Shown here: in pieces, positions 46,124 through 57,084 of the stretch
Layout: every line of letters starts with the position of its first letter
How positions within the stretch are numbered: position 1 is the stretch's first letter
Assembly (NCBI RefSeq): GCF_945859685.1
Contig: NC_079148.1
Coordinates: forward strand, 6,138,001-6,202,000
Origin: Eupeodes corollae
Taxonomy: Eukaryota; Arthropoda; Insecta; Diptera; Syrphidae
Direction: 5' to 3'
Length of the DNA: 64,000 nt
Notes under the pieces: model-generated
What the model was told of the DNA's origin: nothing
The model's input: the letters and a program-made list of their open reading frames with translations, nothing else
Databases searched by the model: none
Position numbers and translations under genes: made by a program

Positions 46124-46559
46124 AACAAATGAAAGAAAAGAAATACTGAACTGTCAGTTTGAAGTTTGGATCGTGGAACCTGGATTTCATTTTGAAGGAT
46201 CTGCGTTTACACAAAAAAGTTCTTATTGAGAATTTAAGTGTCAAACACAATGTTCGATATCAATTATTTTAATATTATTTTTGTATATTCTGATATTATG
46301 AAATTGTAGTGTTTTGCAATTTTTTTTACAAATATACGTACGTTTGTTTTTGTTGGAAAAATAATGTAACAAAAACGCTACATTTGTAGTGGTTGTAGAT
46401 TGGAATGACGTTTGAGTTGTCAAAGGTCACAAAGCTATGTTTCGAGCCACTATTTTAATTTTAAATTTTTGTATAGATTAAAGTAAACGAACAATTCAGA
46501 AATCTCATTTAACAAACGAATTGAAATAAGGTCTCTCGTTAAGCTAAAAAAAATAATTA
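46124..46559 (+). other. Spacer and probable 5' leader of the following retrotransposon
   Basis: No ORF of note. The stretch from about 46450 may be the 5' untranslated leader of the element starting with ORF1 at 46604; no promoter motif was identified. Confidence 0.4.
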
Positions 46560-46603
46560 CAAAATTCTTCAAATTAAAGAACACCAAAATCGCAAAAGTG
46601 CTA

Positions 46604-47538
46604 ATGTCGAGCTCTAACAAGAGACCTCCCTTGGAAATGTCGCTGGAGCAATTAAACGCTTATACAAAAACCAACTGTGATACCATTACGGTGGGCGAAT
46701 TGTATGTGCCTGTGCTTGAAAACTTACTCGTTACCCTGCTTGAAAAAAAAAAATTGTCCGATCTTCCAAAAAAGAAGGACTTTGATTGCATGTTTCAGCA
46801 GATACAAAGTCTACAAACGCAAAAAGAACTTCTTTCTAAGAAAGTGTTTGGTTGTCAGAGAAAAAAACGTCATTTGAAAAGAAAATGGACTACATGGAAA
46901 GGCAATACAAATCCAATCACATCATTTTTTCTATACTAAACAATTTGAAGGAGAACGCATCTGAAACAATTAATCGATGCTCAAATCAAATTTTAGACCG
47001 CCAAGGCATAACCTTCGACGACGTCACAGAGCTTCGTTCAAGAGGAAGTCAAACTCGGTTGCTTGTGAGAACTGGAAACAACAAATTAACCTTACAAATC
47101 TTCAAAAATTCCTGCAGCCTGAAGGGATCTGGTGTTTACATAAATCCTGACTACACACGAGATGAGCAGAGAAAACGTCAAATCTTGTTGCAAATAAGAC
47201 ACACTATCAAGAAAAAACATCCATCGCCTAATCCTCTGGTCCGTGGTCTCAAACTGCAAATAAACAATAAAACCATAAACACTGCACATGATGGAAAACA
47301 TTATTATGATAATCGAGATGGGATGGAGGTACTGAGAGAGATGTTTAGACAACTACAACTTGATGAGTATAAAAACAAAAATAAATCAAATCTTTTGGAT
47401 ACTCAAGTCAACTTGTCAAAAGAAAATCCACGATCAGCAAACTTTATGCCAACGTCAACAGCAGCTGTCATTCCAGGGATGTCATCAACTCTGCCAACCG
47501 GCAGCCACCATGAAAAAGTGCTGCCGTCACAAAAGTAG
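46604..47538 (+). pseudogene. Retrotransposon ORF1 (coiled coil, RRM-like and C-terminal domains), one frameshift
   Basis: The likely ATG is at 46604. The first frame (to about 46850) encodes a hydrophilic N-terminus and a heptad-like helix (FQQIQSLQTQKELL), the expected coiled coil. A single-base shift near 46851 joins it to the frame that runs to 47538, with SEKKTSFEKKMDYMERQ completing the coiled coil. An RRM-like domain follows (NHIIFSILNN, RLLVRTGNN) and then a C-terminal domain with TRDEQRKRQILLQIRH. This order matches L1-type ORF1 proteins (RNA-binding, nucleic-acid chaperone), also found in several insect non-LTR families. The 228-codon second frame is unbroken, so the element is not very old. 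The family cannot be named from sequence alone. Confidence 0.7.
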
Positions 47539-47540
47539 TA

Positions 47541-48872
47541 TCGTAAATAGAAGCGAAAATAATGAAATTATAAATATTAACTTGTTAGCTTATAATGTTG
47601 CTGGGCTTAGAACAAATTATTGTTTGTAGAATTTTTCAATTTTGTAAAAAAACATAAGATATTTTTTCTGTTGGAAACATTTCTAACAAGCGAAAAATTT
47701 GAACAATACTCTAAATATTTCTCTGGATATGAATTGCAGAGCTGGTGGTGGACTTTTATACGGTTTTAAAAAAGAAAAAATTAACGCTGATTTTGTAGAT
47801 GTCAATAACATAACTTAACTTTGTATGTATTACCTACGTATGTACCTTAATTGTAATATGTAATTGGGAGAATGATTTGGTTACCTTAGAAGATGTTTTA
47901 AACTCTTTACTTGTCGAAAATGTTTTGCTTGTAGGAGACGTTAACGTGAGAGTTGGTACCAACCAAATTTTTCCAGCAAATATCCACCTGAATTCAATAC
48001 CCCCCGAGATTCGTGAGACTCGGTCCTCTAAAGATATAACAGCTAACAAAAATGGACGTCTGTTTTTAGATTTATGCCTAAATCATGATCTGTTCATCCT
48101 TAACGGTTGCTACAATCATGATAGAAATACTTTTATAGGGGAAGCGGGAATTGGAGGAATCTTTTAAAGTTGACTCACAGATTTTTTCTGATCACATGCC
48201 CTTGGTTGTACAATTAACGCTAAACAAAACCACAAACTCAAATTACACGGAAATCACCTTACCACCTAAAATTAGTTGGAAAGAAAGTCCAAAATAGAAC
48301 TACCAAATAAAAATTTTGATTGAACTTCTGAAACTAACTGATCCTTCTTTATTTTACGATACAAAGTCAAGGCTAGACTCTCTTTGTAAATGTATAAAAG
48401 CTGCCACCAAAATAAGAAATAACAACAAAAAATGGTTTGATAAAGACTGTTTGAATACGAGAAATAATTCCTTCGAACCTTTAAAGGAAACCAGAAAACA
48501 AAAAATTTAAATTAAACAACCACCAAACAGTATATTGCAGCAAATAAATCTTACAAGGATTTGTGCAAATCAAAACGCCAGAAATATTATACATCAGTAG
48601 CACATGAACTTTCAAATATCAAAAATACTTAAAGTTTCAGGAATAAGAATTTCAAAGAATTGAAAGGATCTAAGCTTATTTGTGGATCAAACTTGAAAGC
48701 AAGTGTTCTAGTCCATTATTTCAAAAATGTACTCAATCCTGATCCAATCTGCAATCATTATTCGTTTGCGGAACCTTTAATTTTAGACCAAACTCTCTAT
48801 TCTTAAATTTCAATAATATAGAAATCCAAACTGCATTGCATTACGCAGCGAATAACAAAGCTCCAGGCCCAT
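47541..48872 (+). pseudogene. Retrotransposon ORF2 relic: APE endonuclease and linker, RT lost
   Basis: Just after ORF1, LLAYNVAGLRTN (about 47585-47620) is the start of an APE-type endonuclease. FFLLETFLTSEKF follows, then, after frame breaks, VLLVGDVNVRVG (about 47920-47955) and RLFLDLCLNHDLFILNG (about 48058-48110). The linker at 48320-48870 has KKWFDKDC, KSYKDLCKSKRQKYY and finally the NNKAPGP block that opens the RT. Several stops and shifts are present. The RT domain itself is missing because of the Jockey insertion. Confidence 0.65.
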
Positions 48873-50225
48873 GCAAGAAACATTGCAATGTCTTAAAGGC
48901 AGTAAGAAATTTCGGTCATTATAGCAAAAACAATGAGGAATTCTTCCTCTACATCAGCCCATACGCTTGTTTACAATGGCGCTGTTTTATAAGGTTCTAT
49001 TAAGAAAGTTATTTTATCACGCACACAGTTATTGACCTAGTTAATGATTCTATAGTACCAATCCTTTCGTACACGTATTATGTAAGAGTCCTAAAAGATC
49101 TCAACATACGAGTACATAAGCGGATGATAAAAAAAATTAGGTGGTGCAACAGTCCGTACAGAACCAGGGCCTAGTGACTTACAACTCTCAACCATTCCTG
49201 TGTGCGAGTAATTTCAGGGATGGAGGGGACCTACAGTTTATATACCGAATCCGAACGGCTTATTTGAGAAAGCACTTTTTCATGACAAGAATTACTCTTG
49301 GAGAATTTGTCAATTCCTCGCAAGGGCAGTACCCGTGAATAAAACTTTAGGTGGCACAGGCAGGGATCGAACCCAAGACCTCTCAATTGACAGTCCAACG
49401 CACTATACATCATGCCGCAAGTATAAGCGGATGATGTCTATTATTATAAAGAGATGTTTTTCCACTCTAGCAGAATTCCGCCTTAAGCTTTTTCGTTTGT
49501 CCTATTTTTCTTGGTCGTTTCAAACACTTGAAAAACAGCATTTGCTTAGAAAATCCAAAAAAGGCAAATCTTTGTCTTTCTAAGGTCATTTAAAGGCTGA
49601 TTAATTATGCCAAGCCGGAGAAAAATTCTTTACATCGTTTTGAAGAAGCTAAGATTGTTGCACTTGATATTTCAGTTAAATTTGACTAAATTTGGTATCT
49701 TGCTCTTTTATCGAAAATGCGTGCGTTTCGAATTTCTTTCGAATCTTAACTGTTAAATACATTGTGGTGTATTAGCAACCAACTCTATTGGAACGATCAA
49801 TCATGCGTTAAAAATGAAGCAAGATGTTTGGGTTTTCTAAGAAGATTCAACCGTCTACAATCTATTGGTGAAAATAACTGAATTGCGTAGCTCGAAAACC
49901 GTCCTAAAGTTACTTGCCTCACCCTCTTTTATCTCCGTTTTAACGGACTATGCTGCAGTGAAATAACCCTTAAACATTTTAACCTCAATATTCGCGCTTT
50001 GAGGAATAACTATCAGTTGAGCCCTTGAGCAAAACTTTAACCATATCATAACTTGGACTTCAGATATTCATTTTTTAAACGTACTACGCGAATGTGAAAT
50101 GTCTTGCCATGCACTATCCTTTTCTGTTCAAGCATTCAAAATCAATGTATTTTGAAACCTCCTTTCCAAACCCTCCCTCTTTTCGTGATCTTGGCATATT
50201 AAAGGTTCAAAAATCCCTTTCTATT
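48873..50225 (+). pseudogene. Jockey copy E, 5'-truncated and decayed, itself cut by a SINE
   Basis: It begins near 48873, within about 25 bases of the truncation point of copy C (ATTGCAATGTCTTAAAGGCAG here, ACTGCAATGTCCCAAAGGCAG there). Recognisable blocks in scattered frames are RVLKDLNI near 49085, the RT start after 49436, LRLFRLSYFS near 49485-49515, KIVALDIS near 49655-49675, and the C-terminal SCLTLFYLRFNGLC near 49910-49955. It ends near 50225 after GGCATATTAAAGGTTCAAAA without poly(A). Many indels make it the most decayed long copy. Confidence 0.75.
49129..49422 (-). mobile_element. SINE copy 2, full length, with 13-bp TSD
   Basis: ATAAGCGGATGAT occurs at 49116-49128 and again at 49423-49435, and the duplicated bases belong to the Jockey target. 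The 294-bp insert, read on -, begins with a tRNA-like head (GGCATGATGTATAGTGCG as a weak A box) and a good Pol III B box GGTTCGATCCC (49363-49373 reversed). A unique body follows, with GAATTGACAAATTCTCC, AGTAATTCTTGTCATG and GAGAGTTGTAAGTCACTAGG, and it ends in T8 directly at the duplication. A tRNA-derived SINE would be transcribed by RNA polymerase III and moved by a partner non-LTR element. I do not recognise the family. Confidence 0.88.
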
Positions 50226-50592
50226 ATTGATGAATCCATGTAACCAAAGACTTCATCAGTAAGCACAATTCTTTAGCAGAAGTGCTATGAAGTCCAAATT
50301 TAGCGAACAAATTTTTCTTTGTCCATAGTAGATTCCCAATACATGAAAATGATGTTCTGTTATTCTACGATACTAGATGAAATGTCAAAAATCTCTGAAA
50401 AGAAATGTCAAAACAGTTTGACGTTGTCTACTGTCAAATAGAGTACAACCGTTGAAGCTTCTGAGTCAGCTAAGAAATTACATTTTATTGACTTTAAGAT
50501 TTCCACAGGCGGGTAAATTGATTGACTTTACAGAAGGTTGAATGAATTCATACAAATTATGCGTTTTTGTATTTCTGAGACACCCTGTTCCA
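50226..50592 (-). pseudogene. Possible Tc1/mariner-type relic
   Basis: On the minus strand CAGGGTGTCTCAG near 50586 resembles the ends of many insect mariner-like elements. Near 50270-50225 LTDEVFGYMDSS resembles the FTDEAWFxL block with the second catalytic Asp. The distance is too short for a whole gene. Both signals are short, so this is tentative. Confidence 0.35.
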
Positions 50593-52777
50593 ATTCGTGC
50601 TATCTCGCACCTTTAATTCTCGAAAACTGCGACTTTCTATGAAACATTCCCCTCTCTCTAAACTATATAGTAAAAATCCTATAAAATAGAAGTTTTGCAA
50701 GGCACCCCGGATATTTTGCAACAGAAAGAGTTAAAACCGTGATGTTTCAGTTAATCTGTCAAACTTTCGAAAACTGTCACCAATAAAAAGAGATTTCATC
50801 CTAGGACCAATTTCGATGCCATCAACTAAGACGTCACCCCCCGTACCACCTCCTTTAAAATAGCTTTAAGTCCATAAGATTTATTGACTCTTTTCACAGC
50901 CATTCATCACTTTTTTTTTACATTTTAAATTTTTCGTTTTGTTGCGAATACATTTTATTATATGTGATGTTGTCAACGAAAAGAATATTTAAAAAATAAT
51001 AAAAATAAAATGTGCACCCTTTTTTAAAATAAAACCAACATCGGAAGCTCATAAATCTGTCCCGAGCTTGCCTCTCGCATCATCGTGCTCGTTTAGTCGA
51101 CTTCATAAATGCGAAGGCATCTGGCAGTTTAAAAACCATTTCGAATGGTTTACTGTCAGCTTCGATTATTTGTTGACTCAAATTTGCATCCCCCTAATAT
51201 GAAACAAAGCCACGTAAGGAGGACAACACCATCGCCACCCCAACCCCACCCCATTTGATGACAATATGTTGCTGGAAAAAAAGCTAACAAACAGCAACAA
51301 CAAACAAAAAATACAACATCCTGAAGGGGATGCTGGGCTGAATTAGTTTTAGGTGTCAACTTGATATACAGTCGCCGTGTATTTATTGGGATGGCAACAG
51401 CTTGACGTTTCGAGTCCACATAAATAGCATAGACAGAACGGAACTTCCAGAAAGAGAGGGGCCCGAGCTGTACATACACTGCTACAGTGCTACAGCTTGG
51501 CCCAATGTGAAGGCATCACAGCAAAAGACACAAGTTGCAGAGTTGCAATAAATCACCCCATCGTTGCAACTCAACCCCGCCATGCCACGCCACGCAATGA
51601 TGTGAATTCATTGACATTGTTGGGGGGTCGGTCTGTCGTTGGGTTATGGGGTTGGTGGCATCGCATTTGGAGCGATTGAGGAAGAGTGTGGGGTGCTGTG
51701 CTGTCGCACTGGCCATTTTGAAAATTCAGCAATAACAACGATTTCCTCGTTTGCTGCAAAACTGAGGGAAATAAATTACACACATGGAAATGGCGAAGGC
51801 GATAGTGATGGCAACTTGGGGAGCCATACGTAGCTCGAGCAGCTATAAATGTGAACGCTTCTACCTATAGCTAGCCAAGCCAAGGGAGGCTGTTTTCGAG
51901 ATAAAACAGCAGCGTTTCGCATTTCGTATTTCGAATTTTGTGTTCATTTCATTTCATTTTGTGTTATTTTTCTGTTTTTTTTTATCCATTTTGTCGTTTG
52001 TTTCATTTTTATTTCGTGTTGAATTTATGAGAGGGTGGGGTTGTCATTTGGACACTGTTATGTTGTTTTGTTCGGCACTACGGGGGGCTGATTTGGGCTG
52101 ATTCGACTGAATCTAAATGATGTGGACGGTGTCGAGTATGAGGTCGTTTACAGTTTTATATTGGACATTGCATTTAATCCATATACGGTAGGTGTAGGTA
52201 TTATTGTGCGTATATGCGAGTATTATTAGATAATGTTGGGGGGGGAGCGGGTAAAAATGAACACAAATTTAAACAGCAATTTAACTGATAAAAGGACTTA
52301 ATTTTGAATTAAAAAAGGGGGAAAAACGACACAAAAAATATTATTTATCCTCCCTGCTGCTAAATGGACACATTTTATTGTTATTGCTTCATTATTCTTT
52401 TATTTTATTTTTTTTATCTGTTAAATTGGACTTTAATGTTGCAGAAATAGATATACATATTATATACTTTTGTACATATAGGTACATATAAATGTTATAT
52501 AACAGTGTATATGCATATTTTAATTATTTTTTGTAGTAAAAATTTAGTTGTTAAAATAGGTTTTTTAGTTTAAATAAAAATGTATTTGTTTTTAAAAGTG
52601 TAAGAAAAAGTTAATGTTTCAAAGTTCTGTATTTTTGCTTAACTGTTGGCTCGATTTTATCTATTAAGTAAAGGATGTTATTTTAAAAGAAAAGTTTAAA
52701 TAGTTATTGTCTTGCGTTTGAAAGTTGAAATTGTCGAACTTTAATGATTTTTCTGTTCAATAAGGTTTGTCAATTTA
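50593..52777. other. Intergenic region
   Basis: No gene supported. The 51.1-52.2 kb part is less AT-rich, with CAACAA and CCCCAC tracts; the rest is T-rich. It may be host intergenic or intronic DNA. Confidence 0.45.
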
Positions 52778-53560
52778 TCATGAACCGTTTAACACCACAA
52801 CAACTCTTCAAAATTATATTACTTTACGTTGAAAAACAAATCTGTTCCCGAAATTCATAGAGGATTTTGTTAAAAAAAAATGTATTTTAGTGATGAAGCT
52901 CATTTGTGGTTAAAGGGCTTAGTCAATAAAGCTAGGCCTACACGGCAACACATTTGCAGAATATTTTTCGTACTTTTACCTTAAAGTCGTTATCGTAGTT
53001 ACTTCAAAGACTTGAAGTGAATGCAATGAATGTAAAAAGTTTCAAATGATTTCCGTCAATTGATTGCAGTTTTCTAAAAGTATTGGATCTTCTCAAGCCC
53101 GTACGTCGAAATCATAGCTAGCCCGAGCAATTTCGGCGAGCATGTTCGTCTTAACCAAAATTTCCGTATATGGAACAAAGACAATGATCAAGCCATTAAC
53201 GGAGTAATGTTTATTATGTTAACCTTCCGATGCCAAGTGGGGTTACCCATCACCCCAGTACGTTTTATAAAACCTCAAAAAAATACCTTTCTCATTTTTT
53301 TTTAATGTAAATACTCGATCTTTAATAAATTATAATAATTGATTTTCAGTTTCATTACTGTTTTTTTTAATTAAAGTTGATGGGACGATGAACAACAGCA
53401 GATGTAATTCACTAAGGCAAAAAAGCCTTGCCTTCGGAAGGTTAAAGACGTCTTCAGGTCTTATTTCAATCGAAATGATGAAGGAACTACTGCTACGGCA
53501 TTGATCGCCGCTTTCAAGTTTAGGTTAGAGTGGCTGTCCAAGATGGAAACGGAGAAACTC
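52778..53560 (+). pseudogene. Mariner-like transposase relic, second family, with MITE insertion
   Basis: Near 52783 a start resembling the N-terminus of one insect mariner-like family (NRLTPQQLFKIILLYVE) is followed, after a large deletion, by MYFSDEAHLWLKGLVNK (about 52880-52935), the block around the second catalytic Asp. RLNQNFRIWNKDNDQAI lies at 53148-53195, and SYFNRNDEGTT beyond the MITE at about 53460-53490. About 200 bases at 52935-53140 do not fit and may be an older insertion. Stops and missing parts make it inactive. Confidence 0.55.
53219..53445. mobile_element. piggyBac-like MITE with TTAA target site
   Basis: TTAA at 53219-53222 and 53442-53445 borders CCTTCCGATGCC on the left and GCCTTCGGAAGG on the right, which are inverted copies with two mismatches. 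The interior is AT-rich with no ORF. Insertion at TTAA with CC-starting ends is typical of piggyBac-related elements. It lies inside the mariner relic. Confidence 0.75.
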
Positions 53561-53609
53561 AGGCCAGTTTATAATGGCCCATTGTGATACCGCATGAATC
53601 TTGAGGTTT

Positions 53610-54620
53610 CCTCATAAGCTCAATAGAACCAGTTTGTGTCCTTTACGAATCGTAAGGGACTGATTATGCTAATATGATGTAGATCCTCTTAGGTAGTGTC
53701 CCGTTATGACACCTATTTATCGAGCTTATTGCTATCTGCTTAAAGTTAGCAAACATCTTAAACGTTTTAGTGTTGACCAGATTTGTTTTGTGACTTGACA
53801 CGTGGTGATGTTGTTCCAACTGGTTCCTGCCCTCCTCACAGCGTCTTGCATTAGCAACAGTTTACAAGTGGTATGGGTTGCACTGTACCGTTCCTGGCGA
53901 GTTAATCTGCCTTACAGTTACCTGGAATGTGTCTATGGCCCGGCACCCAGCAAATGCGAATAGTAAACTGTGGTGCCATCTCCATTACAGATGATCGACA
54001 GTTATGGACTGTTATAGAGCTTGTAGAAACAGAGTACATAGATTTCCATTATAAAAATGGATTAAATCATCTTCCAGGAATGTCCTATTCTCCCAGAAAG
54101 ATCTGGGAGCTATAGAAATGTGAAAATTTTTGTCGAATTGCAGTTGGGGGATGGTGTCGTCTGTGTGCTATGGAATTGATGTTAAATACCTAAGAATTAT
54201 GGAGTGGCCAATGTTGTTGTTAGTCCACTGCGACGAAGCGAAGAGGCGAATAGCAGAGCTTGCAGCTATTTGCTCGATTAATATGTCAACAGGTGTAAGG
54301 TAGAGTAAGGTGTTCAGTGCCACAGATGGGGTCGTGCTAAGCGATCCGCTTATACATAGGCAAGCTGAACGTTGGACTTTATTTAGTTTATCTCGGTTTA
54401 TAGCTTCCTCTAAAGCAGTCCACCATACTGCCACACCGTACATTAAAATCGGTCTGATAACCGAAGTGTATGGCCAATGCGAGATTCTGGGTTGTGAGCC
54501 CCATTATTACCAATAGCTTTTATGCAAGAAAAGAGAGCTACAGTAGCTTTCTTGAGTCTTTCCTCTACGTCGCATTTCCAAATTAGTTTTTTTATCTAAG
54601 ACAAGACCCAGGTATTGGTA
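53610..54620 (-). pseudogene. R1/LOA-type non-LTR relic: RT C-terminus and RNase H
   Basis: On the minus strand the frame 54443-54168 has MYGVAVWWTALEEA, KVQRSACLCISGSLSTTPS and LLYLTPVDI, the C-terminal RT region of elements that carry RNase H. In broken frames further on, TIRICWVPGHRHIPGN with CKADELAR-like residues (about 53955-53890) is the RNase H His-containing block. An ITGHY-type C-terminal stretch ends near 53650. Stops and shifts occur throughout. It is the only non-LTR relic here with a visible RNase H domain, so it belongs to a separate clade from the Jockey and RTE copies. Confidence 0.75.
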
Positions 54621-55014
54621 TCAAGCCATACTGGCTTATATTTGGTTTACAATACGTTAACGTTCACGTTTTTTGTTGAAACAAGCAATTCAAGAAAAAA
54701 GTGTTCAAAGAAATTTTAAATAAAATCGAATTTTTCGTTTTTGAGAAAATCCGAATTTTCGATTTTTTGCCAGAACCGTTATTTTTCGTCTAAAAAAACA
54801 AACAACAAATGCCTATCGTGAATCGGCTTAAAATCTTAAAATAAAAGTTTGAACTCAATCGACATAATGGTTTGGGCTGTATGGGCGAGGACAGAAGACA
54901 GGCCGACGGAACCGGAGGATCCACTTTTTTTTTACTTCACTACCATCATAATGTCAAGTTTGATTAAAATCTTGAGTTCGAAATTTGCCATGTTGTTTCT
55001 ATATGTCGAAAGTA
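54621..55014. other. AT-rich spacer
   Basis: No gene recognised. A short GAACGTTAACG-like dyad occurs near 54654-54672. Confidence 0.4.
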
Positions 55015-56060
55015 AAAATAACGACACACAGTGATAACTTGCCATCAGTGCCGGTTTGTCAATTTTTCTAAAACCTTAAAAAACTATTAATAACAATATT
55101 TTGTGAGAGACTGCAAAATTTGTTGTCAATACCTCAATTTGTTTTTGAAAACCATTTGTTATCATTGTTTTGATACTTTCGTGTCTTGTAAAAAAACGGT
55201 CAACTCAATTTTTACTAAACATTAACTTAAAGTTACCCAACAATATTTTATTTATGATAAGATAAGTTTGATTTAATTATCTGTTTTTGTAGCTAGCCGT
55301 CATTTTTAGTCTTAAACAAATTTGTATCAATTTTAGCAGCAATTTTTTTAAATTTTTATCTTTTATAAAGAAAAAAATAACATTTGTTTTTTCTAAAAAC
55401 ATAATTTTACGTTAACAACAACATAAATTGAAATAATTTTGAAGTCAAAACCTACGTCTATTCTCGAATTATTCGAATTTGACATAAGTTTTTAATCATT
55501 TTATAGAATTCGCTCAATGAGATTCCTACATATAAAATCACCATTCAAAGTAGTACCCGTAGCGTGATGGTTAGTGTGTTGGATTTTGAAGTAATAGAAA
55601 AGAATTTGAAAAAAAGTGAGTTGGACTGTCATACAAGGGTCCCATTAATTAAAAAAAAAAGTTTTATTTGCGAGGAATTGAAAAATCCTTCAAGAGTAAT
55701 CATGAAAAGTGCGTTCTCAAATTATCCGTTCGGACTCGGCATATAAACTGTAGATCCTTCTCATCTCTGACAACATTACTCGCACACAGGAATGGTTGAG
55801 AGTTGTAAGTCACTAGGCTAGGTTCTTCATGGACTGTTGCACCACCCAATATTTTTTTTATAAAATAACTGAATGCAGCATTTTCTTAAAAAAATTAAAA
55901 ATGTTAAATATAATATTTTCTATACGAAAAAATTATTTGGAAGAAAAGATCTTTTTTTTTTAAATATATTCAAGTCAGAAATCAATTTTTATTTAACTTT
56001 CAATTGCGTTTTTTAGGTTTTTATTTATTGTAAGAAAACCGCTACTTCCTTTGTTCTTAC
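55015..56060. mobile_element. Degenerate Foldback-family relic holding SINE copy 3
   Basis: CACACAGTGATAACTTGCCATC at about 55015 matches the terminal block of the 15.4-kb element (CACACTGATAACTTCCCATCC). Arm-type units follow (TGTAAAAAAACGGTCAACTC near 55188) and again at 55960-56045 (TTTTTTAGGTTTTTATTTATTG). The right terminus was not found. SINE copy 3 interrupts it. Confidence 0.55.
55539..55858 (+). mobile_element. SINE copy 3, diverged head, possible 8-bp TSD
   Basis: The head has a good A-box-like stretch (TAGCGTGATGGTTAGTG at 55560-55576). The middle is altered: the B box of copy 2 is not conserved, although GTTGGACTGTCA is. The body GCGAGGAATTG, GAGTAATCATGAAAAGTGCG and GGTTGAGAGTTGTAAGTCAC matches copy 2. 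TATAAAAT at 55531-55538 and 55859-55866 may be the target duplication, though AT-rich chance matches are possible. Confidence 0.75.
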
Positions 56061-57084
56061 AAAACGTTATTCATCTTCACATGTAATAATCCTGTAGGTT
56101 GTTGTAAATTCTTCCACCTTGATACCGACCCGACTGATTGAATATTTAATTATGTACTTTAAACACTATTGGATTTTCGAAACCAATATTCACTACACGA
56201 TTTTCAACTCTTTCTTTATTTGTTGAAATTGTACTTAGATTAAATTAATTCGAATTGACCTACCCAATGTTCCGCGAAAATTAATTTGACAATTTATGAG
56301 AAACGTCAGTCGATATGTCAAGCAGGTGAAAGAATTCACCACAGGTAGCAATACAAGTATTGCCAGCACGGTAGCTCAGGTTTCAATTAGGTGAATATTT
56401 TATTAATCAAGGTGATCAGTAAAATTAAAATGAAATTGATATCAAAATGATATTGAAATACGACGAGGTGAATTTCTCCAAATCGTATTGATTAAAATGG
56501 AGCTGAACAAAAAAAATAGTCTTCAAACAGAGTAATGAAAAAAAGAGTGATTTTATTAAAATTAAATTATCTTTTATTGCCTAGAAAACCTTGGCCGAAG
56601 CCGGGATTAAAAACCAGGAGTTTTTATAACAACGAAATTACAAATAGAGATATTGAGATTGACAGAAGGTCAAATCTCGGTAAAATAAAATGTTTATAGA
56701 ATATCAAGTATGAAACTATTATTAATTGTTAAACAAATTGGAAAAAAAACAATCAAGAAAAAACACTCCAAGAAAATTTTCGACAAAAGACTAAAAAATT
56801 AAACGGTTAAACACTTCCCGTAATACCGGAAAGTGTTTAACAGTCAGAAGGACGAATTCAAGATATGTGAGGAACACCAGAAGAAAAGCAAAATTCTAAG
56901 AAATAAAGAAAAACACTACACTTACACTTCTTTTTGACTATCTCCAACAGCTACCGTAGTCCTTTCTCAACAACTTTCCTCACAGCAGAACAAAATCTTC
57001 AATTTACTAAAACTTAAAAAAACTATCGTACAAAAATTACGTCGTTTTCAAAAAAAATTCCTTTACACAATTTTCGTTAATCTT
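56061..57084. other. AT-rich region with a long hairpin
   Basis: No gene recognised. A hairpin lies at 56806-56841: GTTAAACACTTCC pairs with GGAAAGTGTTTAAC with one unpaired base around a short loop. A CAATACAAGTATTG palindrome lies near 56348. Confidence 0.5.

Larger units (their letters stand above)
46560..48872 (+). mobile_element. Two-ORF non-LTR retrotransposon, cut at the start of RT by Jockey copy E
   Basis: ORF1 with L1-ORF1p-like layout is followed at once by an ORF2 endonuclease and the linker to RT. ORF2 stops at the block TALHYAANNKAPGP (about 48830-48870), where Jockey copy E begins. No continuation of the RT was found after copy E ends at about 50225, so the 3' part is lost or lies outside the nest. 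Confidence 0.7.
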
